DNA from: Bacteroidota bacterium
GTDB taxonomy: Bacteria; Bacteroidota; Bacteroidia; Chitinophagales; Chitinophagaceae
Direction: 5' to 3'
DNA length: 38,916 nt
NCBI GenBank assembly: GCA_018267875.1
Contig: JAFDXP010000014.1
Span: 1 to 38,916 of the forward strand
The notes under the pieces are model-generated. The model made no database searches and was not told where the DNA came from. It saw only the letters and a list, made by a program, of their open reading frames with translations. Each line of letters starts with the position of its first letter. The stretch's first letter is position 1. A program made the translations under genes and the position numbers. This document shows positions 15,801 through 21,744 of this stretch, piece by piece.

Positions 15801-17045
15801 TTTGTCCAGTTTTTCCCTTTTCTTAGTGTTTGCATTTTTATAATCTTCAATGAAATTTGGCTTTAGAACTGTAGAATAATAATAAGCCAATGCATTTGAA
15901 AACACTCCGTACTTGCCAAACATTTTTTGAGATATATTGGTGATTTTAGTATCGTTACGGAGATAGATTTTACTTAAATCATAATCAGCCAAATGAGCAA
16001 GAATTTCTTTTACACGCTCTAGTACATTTTCAGCATCCTCTTTGTCCTTAGGTTGGTAGGACAGCAAATCAAACTTGTAATAATTTTCAATTGCATCCAA
16101 TACCTCCAGGTCTTTGGTAAATTTGTCAATGGTAAAAGAAGTGCTGACCCTATCACTCAATATTTGTTTGTATAAAATTTTGAGTTTAGGTATTCGCTTG
16201 TTTTTCTCTTGTTTCTGGTTGTACAAATTGATGTATTCATTCAATCCCTGAATCTTGGTTTTTCCTTCTGATGCTGTTCTGCCGACTATAATCAAATTAT
16301 AAATATCAATTTGCTTTTGGGTCAAAACCTCATTATAATAATCCAATTCAAAGGCTTCATCAATTTTAGTGATATTCAAATACTCCTCTATCTCTTTGTA
16401 GAGTGTTTGGCATTTTTCATATACTTCCGGTACTGATTTAATCTTTTCAAAGATCTTGATATTCTCCAAAAACTTAGGCAGGTTTTCGTGAATCAAACGA
16501 TAGGCAATGGCGGTGCTTTGAGCTTTGTCAGAATACATATTTTTCCTGTTCTCGTGAAAGCCCCCAAAATAAGTAGTGAAGTTTTTGAATTTTTCGTCAA
16601 AATAAAAATCATCTTCCTTTTGTTGCTGTATCCATTGTTCCAACAATTCAGTGATGAGTTCTTTTTTATCAATCTTAGCAAAAATCTCCTTTGCTTCACC
16701 TGTAGAAAACCCTTTAACGATTTCCTTTCTTAAACTATCCTGTACCTTCTCTAATTCCTTTTTATAACTTTCTTCTTTTTTGCGTTCAGGTGAAGCATTA
16801 AACAATTCCTGAAAAGTCTCCAGCTTTGTCAGCTTTACAGTGCTCATTGCCAACTCAATAAAATGTTTGTGAAAACCATCAATCGTTTTCTTCATTTTCT
16901 GGTAGCTTTTTGCCCGCTGATCATCCTCGCTGATTAATTCTTTTGTTTGAATGTGTTCAAGAGTTTTTCCAATCGGTTTCAACTCAAACCTTAGGGTTTT
17001 GCTGAGTTGGTATTTGTTTGAAAAGGTAGATAGTATATTGTTCAT
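12888..17045 (-). CDS. cas12a: CRISPR-associated nuclease Cas12a (Cpf1)
   Basis: Single-protein type V-A effector that processes its own pre-crRNA and cuts T-rich-PAM DNA with one RuvC site. 1385 residues, longer than the usual 1200-1350. WED-I is LSKTLRFELKPIG (14-26). PAM-contact motifs are kept: DGWDVNKEE near 591-599 and KMIPKCSTQ near 712-720. The crRNA-processing region has FHVPITINFK (His963). RuvC-I GLDRGERH carries Asp998, the bridge/RuvC-II block VVIEDLNFGFKRGRFK carries Glu1089, the Nuc arginine is Arg1302 in LQMRNS, and RuvC-III DADANGAYHIA carries Asp1339. Much of the extra length is a Lys/Glu-rich coiled-coil-like insertion at about 632-685. First gene of the cas operon, and it looks fully functional. 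Confidence 0.97.
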   Translation of the reverse strand: MNNILSTFSNKYQLSKTLRFELKPIGKTLEHIQTKELISEDDQRAKSYQKMKKTIDGFHKHFIELAMSTVKLTKLETFQELFNASPERKKEESYKKELEKVQDSLRKEIVKGFSTGEAKEIFAKIDKKELITELLEQWIQQQKEDDFYFDEKFKNFTTYFGGFHENRKNMYSDKAQSTAIAYRLIHENLPKFLENIKIFEKIKSVPEVYEKCQTLYKEIEEYLNITKIDEAFELDYYNEVLTQKQIDIYNLIIVGRTASEGKTKIQGLNEYINLYNQKQEKNKRIPKLKILYKQILSDRVSTSFTIDKFTKDLEVLDAIENYYKFDLLSYQPKDKEDAENVLERVKEILAHLADYDLSKIYLRNDTKITNISQKMFGKYGVFSNALAYYYSTVLKPNFIEDYKNANTKKREKLDKEQEQFLKQEYLTIDLLQNALGVYIPTLDPDEEIVKRYTPQCVADYFKDYFKAEKEVGKDKEFGLIVNISNKYSCIQGLLGTDYPEDKKLVQQKEELFNIKAFLDSLMELLHFVKPLSLPNDSVLEKDQNFYGQFEPWMEQLNGLIPLYNKVRNYATQKPYSEEKFKLNFENSTLLDGWDVNKEEANTSVLLRKDGFYYLAIMDKNTNYLFEYESYEAEKVKDLLEKEEKLKSKKEKELVKLNQKTELSDKDKVKQEKLKNQLIEHTNKIAVFYLTKTKTSETVFEKIDYKFFPEASKMIPKCSTQLNAVKNHFKKKTDDFIISGDKFKNNLTVSKRIFDLNNYVYDAETNSLVKPKEKDEKRPKLFQREYLEQSGNNEVYKNALRDWISFCKNFLSTYDSTSVYEFSFDENPPFDSLDSFYTYINTITYKVTFRIISEMYINQLVESGKLYLFQIYNKDFSTYSKGKPNMHTMYWKALFDEENLKDVVYKLNGQAEVFFRKSSIKNPVVHKANEAVANKNPLAEKKESVFDYDLIKDKRYTIDKFQFHVPITINFKATGKEFINQDVLDFLHQNPDVNIIGLDRGERHLIYLTLINQKGEIILQESLNNITAENHPITTSYHELLNRKEKERDEARKSWGTIENIKELKEGYISQVVHKIAKLMVQYNAIVVIEDLNFGFKRGRFKVEKQVYQKLEKMLIDKLNYLVFKEVNPKEPGGLYNALQLTNKFTSFKEMGKQSGFLFYVPAWNTSKIDPTTGFVNLFDTRYENLDKAKTFISKFEDIRFNPAEKYFEFVVENYSDFNAKAEGTKQDWTICSFGERIKTFRNPDANNQWDNKVIQLTEEWKALFEKYKIDYKTELKEQILQQTEAGFFKAVLDLFKLTLQMRNSITNSEVDYLISPVKNKQGVFFDSRKADATQPKDADANGAYHIAKKGLMWLEQIKSFNGTDWKKLDLDKSNKGWLQFIQNKK

Positions 17046-17589
17046 AAAAAGCGATATTGCGTGTTAAAGATTGGATCACATTAGCGATATACTAATTTTC
17101 AACAATTTACTTAAAACAATCAATTTTTTACAAACAATAAAATAGACAGAAAAAGATTTGCAGCAGATCTTAAAAAAACGCTTGAGATTGGCTTTTCTTA
17201 AAAAAATAGGTTTATGTCCACTCTGCAAATTGCTTCGTGCATTAGAACATGGCATACAAAGGAATTCAAGTTTGCCTAAGAGTTGCAATATTACACAGAT
17301 AGACAACCCGTATAACTGATGTAGGGATTATAGCAACCAACATAGCTGCCCGACAAGTCAAAATTCAATTCGGAGAATTATTATTTTCGATAGTACATTG
17401 CTACCTGTCAAAGGAGTATTAACAACTGTACAAAGTTGTTCAATCGGATTAGCTTGTAATCCAGAAGTATTTTCGTTGTAAATCAACAGTAAATGCCGAA
17501 TTAGTATTGGCACCAAAGTATGAAATGCAGCTTGAATGGCATTTGTTTAGTCCATTTATTTGCAGCCCTTAAACAGAATAGACCGAGAG
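17046..17589. other. 544-base intergenic region upstream of cas12a, no confident gene
   Basis: AT-rich stretch between cas12a and the next leftward gene; it must contain the cas promoter if cas12a has its own. On the minus strand a TTTG at 17134-17131 with a 21-base gap to TAAATTG (17109-17103) is only a poor match to the Bacteroidota promoter, so none is called. A short open frame at 17546-17361 (minus) has no good start codon and no recognised product; it may be a remnant. The 14-base word GCGATATTGCGTGT occurs at 17051-17064 and again at 17608-17621. Confidence 0.5.
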
Positions 17590-18078
17590 TTACTTTGTAA
17601 CAAACACGCGATATTGCGTGTCGAACCAAGAATTGAAGTGAAATACGGTTTTATCTACTGTTACTTCAGACACATAACTCTGGCATTGACTTGTGTTTTG
17701 ATTGTTTTGTGTGAACCGAGGAACCGCTCCAAAAATTTGTACGGTGCGATGAATTGTTGGGAAATAAATTTGCCAGTTATTGCTATAAAATAGTGTATTG
17801 AAATTGGGGTAATTATCCGGCAACAACATAACGGAATCCTTGCCCACGGCTACTCGATTGATATGTGCCTTTGTGATCATCATCGTATCTATCAACTTAG
17901 CAAAACCCGAACTTTTCTCAAAGCGACGGATCACAAAAGTATCGGTCTGGCTTTGTGTCATCCCTACATACACTACACCAGGTGCTAAAAACGGGCAACT
18001 GTTATCGCTTTCTTTTTTACAATTTGCAAATAACAACATGGCTACAAAAACAAGGGCAATCGAACCAACTTTAAACAT
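17590..18078 (-). CDS. Small hypothetical lipoprotein
   Basis: Unrecognised protein of 162 residues. The start at 18078 gives MFKVGSIALVFVAMLLFANC, a clear lipoprotein signal peptide with lipidation Cys20, followed by KKESDNSC. An open frame extends upstream to 18249, but that part reads through a terminator-like hairpin and has no signal character, so the shorter start is preferred. The mature part is beta-rich in appearance, with the motif GVVYVGMTQSQTDTFVIRRF and a second cysteine pair region near the C-terminus (SQCQSYVSE). It is probably an outer-membrane or periplasmic anchored protein. Nothing around it suggests a function. Its 3' end carries one copy of the 14-base repeat also found just upstream of cas12a. 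Confidence 0.75.
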   Translation of the reverse strand: MFKVGSIALVFVAMLLFANCKKESDNSCPFLAPGVVYVGMTQSQTDTFVIRRFEKSSGFAKLIDTMMITKAHINRVAVGKDSVMLLPDNYPNFNTLFYSNNWQIYFPTIHRTVQIFGAVPRFTQNNQNTSQCQSYVSEVTVDKTVFHFNSWFDTQYRVFVTK

Positions 18079-18121
18079 GATAAGCGAATCTTTTCGCCGA
18101 CTAAAATACTCATTTGACAAT

Positions 18122-18151
18122 AAAAAAAAAGCCCCGCGACGATAGCGAGGC
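18122..18151 (-). terminator. Hairpin with T-tract, terminator or attenuator
   Basis: On the minus strand GCCTCGC (18151-18145), a 7-base loop and GCGGGGC (18137-18131) form a 7-bp stem with one T-G pair, followed at once by nine T residues (18130-18122). It lies 44 bases upstream of the lipoprotein start, and no annotated gene lies upstream of it on that strand. It may therefore be an attenuator for the lipoprotein or the end of a short non-coding RNA from the 18152-18362 region. Confidence 0.65.
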
Positions 18152-18362
18152 CTTTTGTCTGTCATGAAAAAGGTCTTTTCCGATTCTCCCCTTTTTCGAT
18201 GAACAATCATTTTGTTTTCAATGATGATGATGCAAAGATGCGCCGGCAAACCATTGTAAAGAAGAAAATAACCCCTGTTAACGTAGCCTTTGCGAATGAT
18301 TAACCAACGTTTAAAAAAAACGAATTAAAATACCCTACCTTGTAGGATTCAATATTTATAAC

Positions 18363-20594
18363 ATGACTCGCACTCTGCTTATTTTTACAATACTTTCCTT
18401 AACCTCCATCTTTGCAAATTCCCAACCATCAAAGCTTTCACCACAGACACAACTATTTCTAAACTATATTGAATCACACCCGAATAGTTTGCCAGAAAGC
18501 TATGTATATCGAAATAACGCAGGGGAAACAAGAGTTTGTGGCATGGTAAAAGTCCATTCATCTATAAATGAACTAAAGTTATTAAACCTGGGCTGTAGCA
18601 TAGGAACAAAAGCAGGAAATATTTGGACAGTACAAATCCCAATCAGTAAAGTAGCTCAGTTTTGCGCACTTTCTTCATTGGATTATGTACAACTTGATGA
18701 ACCCATTCATCCAAATTTAGATCAGGTTCGATTAGTTACACGAGTGGATTCAGTACAAGATGGGCTTGGCGGACTTCCTGCTCCTTTTCATGGAAAAAAT
18801 GTAGTTGTAGGAATTATAGATGCCGGTTTTGATTATCGCCATCCAACGCTTTTTGACACAACCGGTTCACGATATCGAGTTAGGAAAATTTGGGAACAAA
18901 CAAACTCTGGTACTCCTCCTTCAGGCTTTGTCTATGGCAATGAATGGACAGACTCAACAGCTATGTGGAATGCCGGAACAGACATGCAAATATCACATGG
19001 GGCACATGTTTCAGGTATTGCGGCTGGTTCAGGCTATGGCAGTGTAAACAATAAATTTTTTAGAGGTATAGCTGATGCTGCCGACTTAGTATTGGTTGCT
19101 ATTACTCCATCTCGGCAAGACTGGACAAGCACCGGCATGAGTGCTATTGTAGATGCGCTCAACTATATTTATACCTATGCTGCTTCGGTCGGGAAACCAG
19201 CAGTAGCAAACCTGAGTTGGGGTTCCAGCATCGGTTCTCACGATGGATTGTCTCTTTTCAGTCAGGCTTGCGATAACCTTACCGGAGCTGGAAAAATATT
19301 TGCAATCTCTGCGGGCAACAATGGCACGAATGCCATACACATCCAAAAGACTTTTTCACCTACCGATACATTAGCACGCACCTTTCTGACTTTCAGCGGC
19401 TCACTTCCAAAGAAGCAAAGCTGGGTGGATGTTTGGGGAGATTCTAATAAAAGATTTTGTTTACAAATAACGCTTTACAATGGTTCTACACCTATTGACA
19501 GCTCGGGGTATATTTGTTTAGACAACTTAATGCACAACATTATGCTGAAAGGAAGTGCAAACGATACATTTATTGCCTTCTTATCAACATCTACCTTTTC
19601 TTTTAACGGTAAGCCCAGAATATTTTTAGATATTGTCAATGGCACCAATAATTCTGTATTACTCTCAATCAAAAGTTCAAACTCGTCCATTCATGCTTGG
19701 ACAGGATATGTACAAAAAACAACCGGATATTATGGTTCATTTTCAGACAATGGGTTTCCATGGGCTATGTATGGCAACAATGATTATACCATTGGCGATA
19801 TGGGTTGTACTAAATCAGCCTTAACCGTAGGAGCATTTATATCTAAGACTTCCATAAAAAATGTATCCGGCAATACAGTAACGTATATAACAGCAGCCGC
19901 AAACGGCAATATAGCAGGCTTTTCCAGTCGCGGGCCAACAGTAGATGGAAGAATCAAACCGGACATAGCAGCTCCAGGTATGGTTACCGGTTCAGCCATC
20001 AACTCCTACGATCCTTCATATACTAATGGGGGCAGTAGCTTCAACGATGTAGCATATCAATATACCGACCCACTGAACGGGCGACAATATGGTTATGCCA
20101 TGATGATGGGGACTTCCATGTCTTCACCAGCGGCAGCAGGAATAGTAGCACTCATGTTAGAAGCCAATCCTACGCTTACTCCCACTCAGGTAAAATCTAT
20201 TTTACAACAAACTGCTCTTACAGACAACCGCACCGGAGCCATCACACCACCCGGAAGCACAATATGGGGTTGGGGAAAAATAAATGCCTTAGCGGCAGTA
20301 AAACGCGCCATTTCCATGACCGGTGTTTCAACCCTTATAAAACACAATACTTTATCCTTGTTTCCGAATCCTGCCAGTGATGAAACTACCCTTCATGTTT
20401 TGTATGATCGAGATGAAACCAGTTGGTTGACCATCACAGATATTCAAGGTATCGTGGTGTCAAAATATGCATTACAATTAAGGTCGGGCGATAACTATTT
20501 AGGCATCAACACTGAAACCATTCCTCGTGGCATGTATATAGTAAAACTACAAACTTCTTCCGGATGTTTTGCAAGCAGATTGTTGGTACAATAG
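18363..20594 (+). CDS. Secreted subtilisin-family serine protease with Type IX sorting tail
   Basis: Exported S8 peptidase of 743 residues. The signal peptide is MTRTLLIFTILSLTSIFANS (cleavage near 20). A pro-region covers about 21-140. The catalytic triad is Asp153 (VVGIIDAGFDYRHP), His212 (SHGAHVSGIAAG) and Ser585 (MGTSMSSPAAAGI), with NLSWGSSIG and ISAGNNG supplying the substrate strand and the oxyanion Asn region. An insert between His and Ser (about 335-470) has beta-sandwich character, as in large Bacteroidota subtilases. The last about 75 residues, starting LSLFPNPASDETTLHV and ending YIVKLQTSSGCFASRLLVQ, are a typical Type IX secretion C-terminal domain, so the enzyme is probably exported across the outer membrane and attached or released. 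Confidence 0.93.
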   Translation: MTRTLLIFTILSLTSIFANSQPSKLSPQTQLFLNYIESHPNSLPESYVYRNNAGETRVCGMVKVHSSINELKLLNLGCSIGTKAGNIWTVQIPISKVAQFCALSSLDYVQLDEPIHPNLDQVRLVTRVDSVQDGLGGLPAPFHGKNVVVGIIDAGFDYRHPTLFDTTGSRYRVRKIWEQTNSGTPPSGFVYGNEWTDSTAMWNAGTDMQISHGAHVSGIAAGSGYGSVNNKFFRGIADAADLVLVAITPSRQDWTSTGMSAIVDALNYIYTYAASVGKPAVANLSWGSSIGSHDGLSLFSQACDNLTGAGKIFAISAGNNGTNAIHIQKTFSPTDTLARTFLTFSGSLPKKQSWVDVWGDSNKRFCLQITLYNGSTPIDSSGYICLDNLMHNIMLKGSANDTFIAFLSTSTFSFNGKPRIFLDIVNGTNNSVLLSIKSSNSSIHAWTGYVQKTTGYYGSFSDNGFPWAMYGNNDYTIGDMGCTKSALTVGAFISKTSIKNVSGNTVTYITAAANGNIAGFSSRGPTVDGRIKPDIAAPGMVTGSAINSYDPSYTNGGSSFNDVAYQYTDPLNGRQYGYAMMMGTSMSSPAAAGIVALMLEANPTLTPTQVKSILQQTALTDNRTGAITPPGSTIWGWGKINALAAVKRAISMTGVSTLIKHNTLSLFPNPASDETTLHVLYDRDETSWLTITDIQGIVVSKYALQLRSGDNYLGINTETIPRGMYIVKLQTSSGCFASRLLVQ

Positions 20595-20649
20595 AGCCTA
20601 AATTTGCTCATTTTTCCTGTAGAAATGGTTTGAAATACACTAAGAAAGG

Positions 20650-21126
20650 CTAATACTTTTGAATAAAGACATTGGCTAATGCTACAACACCTTCTTCTCG
20701 ACCTACGAAGCTCATTTGCTCCGTAGTAGTTGCTTTGATAGAAACATCTTCCAACGAAAGATGAAGAATGCGAGCAATAGTTTCCTGCATTTGACCTACA
20801 TAAGGCTTTATTTTCGGTGCTTGCAGCAATAGGGTACTGTCTATGTTTACAATCCAATATCCCTTTTCTCGAACCATATTATAGCTTCGCCGAAGCAGCA
20901 CTTTGCTATCAATATTTTTGAAAGCCGGATCGGTGTCAGGAAAATGTTGGCCGATATCACCCAGCCCAACAGAACCCAACAATGCATCGCAAATAGCATG
21001 TAGCAATACATCTGCATCTGAATAACCTAAGCAACCCTTATGATGTGGAATTTTTACACCACCTAAAATCAAATCTCTGCCTTCAACTAATTGATGAAAA
21101 TCTATTCCTTGCCCTATCCTATACAT
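20650..21126 (-). CDS. ispF: 2-C-methyl-D-erythritol 2,4-cyclodiphosphate synthase
   Basis: Fifth enzyme of the non-mevalonate isoprenoid route, forming the cyclic diphosphate with release of CMP. 158 residues, the standard size of this trimeric enzyme. Metal ligands sit in IGQGIDFHQL (Asp9, His11) and in HHKGCLGYSDADVLLHAICDAL (His43 region). The signature GDIGQHFPDTDPAF follows, and the C-terminal ATTTEQMSFVGREEGV supplies the CDP-binding residues. The start MYRIGQGIDFH is the usual family beginning. It is convergent with the subtilase. The presence of ispF implies the organism makes isoprenoids by the MEP pathway. Confidence 0.96.
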   Translation of the reverse strand: MYRIGQGIDFHQLVEGRDLILGGVKIPHHKGCLGYSDADVLLHAICDALLGSVGLGDIGQHFPDTDPAFKNIDSKVLLRRSYNMVREKGYWIVNIDSTLLLQAPKIKPYVGQMQETIARILHLSLEDVSIKATTTEQMSFVGREEGVVALANVFIQKY

Positions 21127-21194
21127 AGTTGCAAGATAGCAAACTATTTACAGAATACCGATGATCATCGGTAACAGAAAAGAACTTCAAGAAT

Positions 21195-21683
21195 TTATTG
21201 TTTGGTTAAAGTAAAATTGAGTGTGTAGGCAGGATTAAAGTTTGGTTTGAAAGTAATGTTTAGCGAAATGACATTGCCGGATAAATTGCCCGATCCTCGA
21301 ATTTCAATAAACTCCGGATTGAAATCAGAAATTGTGATTGAATTTCCGGTTGCTACGGTTGCTTGAAAAGAAGCATTATTGAGTGCAGCAATGGAAATAG
21401 AAAAAGGACCTCCAGTTCCTTTACTGATGATGCAGTTATAGGTTTTAATCGTCCCACTGCTATCTTGTTTTACAGCATAGTTTCCTACAAAGCGAGCACG
21501 AATTTCAATTTCGCAATTGGTGCCTTCATAGCCTGAATTACAATCACATTTACCGGTGGCGTAATCACAGGAGCCATGAATTTCACAAGAAGTATCACAG
21601 CCTTTTACGGGTGATTTATTGCAAGAAAACAAAGCCAAAGAAGCAAACACAATAACGAGAGAAAAGAGAGCATTTGATTTCAT
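21195..21683 (-). CDS. Small lipoprotein with EGF-like cysteine cluster
   Basis: 162-residue exported protein of unknown function. The start at 21683 gives MKSNALFSLVIVFASLALFSC, a lipoprotein signal with the lipidated Cys at about 21. A longer start would overlap the uvrA end and lacks signal character. Just after the anchor is a short six-cysteine module: CDTSCEIHGSCDYATGKC, then DCNSGYEGTNC. This has the CxCxxGYxGxxC end of an EGF-like/laminin-type fold. The remaining about 110 residues look like a beta-sandwich with no recognised motif. Similar small lipoproteins are common in Bacteroidota. No neighbour suggests a pathway. Confidence 0.8.
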   Translation of the reverse strand: MKSNALFSLVIVFASLALFSCNKSPVKGCDTSCEIHGSCDYATGKCDCNSGYEGTNCEIEIRARFVGNYAVKQDSSGTIKTYNCIISKGTGGPFSISIAALNNASFQATVATGNSITISDFNPEFIEIRGSGNLSGNVISLNITFKPNFNPAYTLNFTLTKQ

Positions 21684-21744
21684 GAGCGTTACATTTTTGA
21701 CTAATAATACAGTGCATACAAAATAAGCTCTATTTCCGAAAGCA

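Noticed and set aside
3498-17045. The whole CRISPR locus as a transposon or integrated element
   Set aside because: No transposase, integrase, tRNA target or terminal inverted repeats were found at its edges; only a short 14-base direct repeat on one side.
17046-17134. Promoter for the cas operon
   Set aside because: The only candidate (TTTG-N21-TAAATTG) misses the key bases of the -7 element, in contrast to the exact matches at the CRISPR leader and atpD.
17076-17546. Short open frames on the minus strand upstream of cas12a
   Set aside because: No good start codons, no recognised motif, Lys/Ile/Leu-rich composition typical of AT-rich non-coding DNA. A degraded gene remnant cannot be excluded, but nothing supports a call.
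18079-18249. Longer N-terminus for the lipoprotein ending at 17590
   Set aside because: It would translate through the GC-rich terminator hairpin and bury the lipoprotein signal peptide that starts at 18078.
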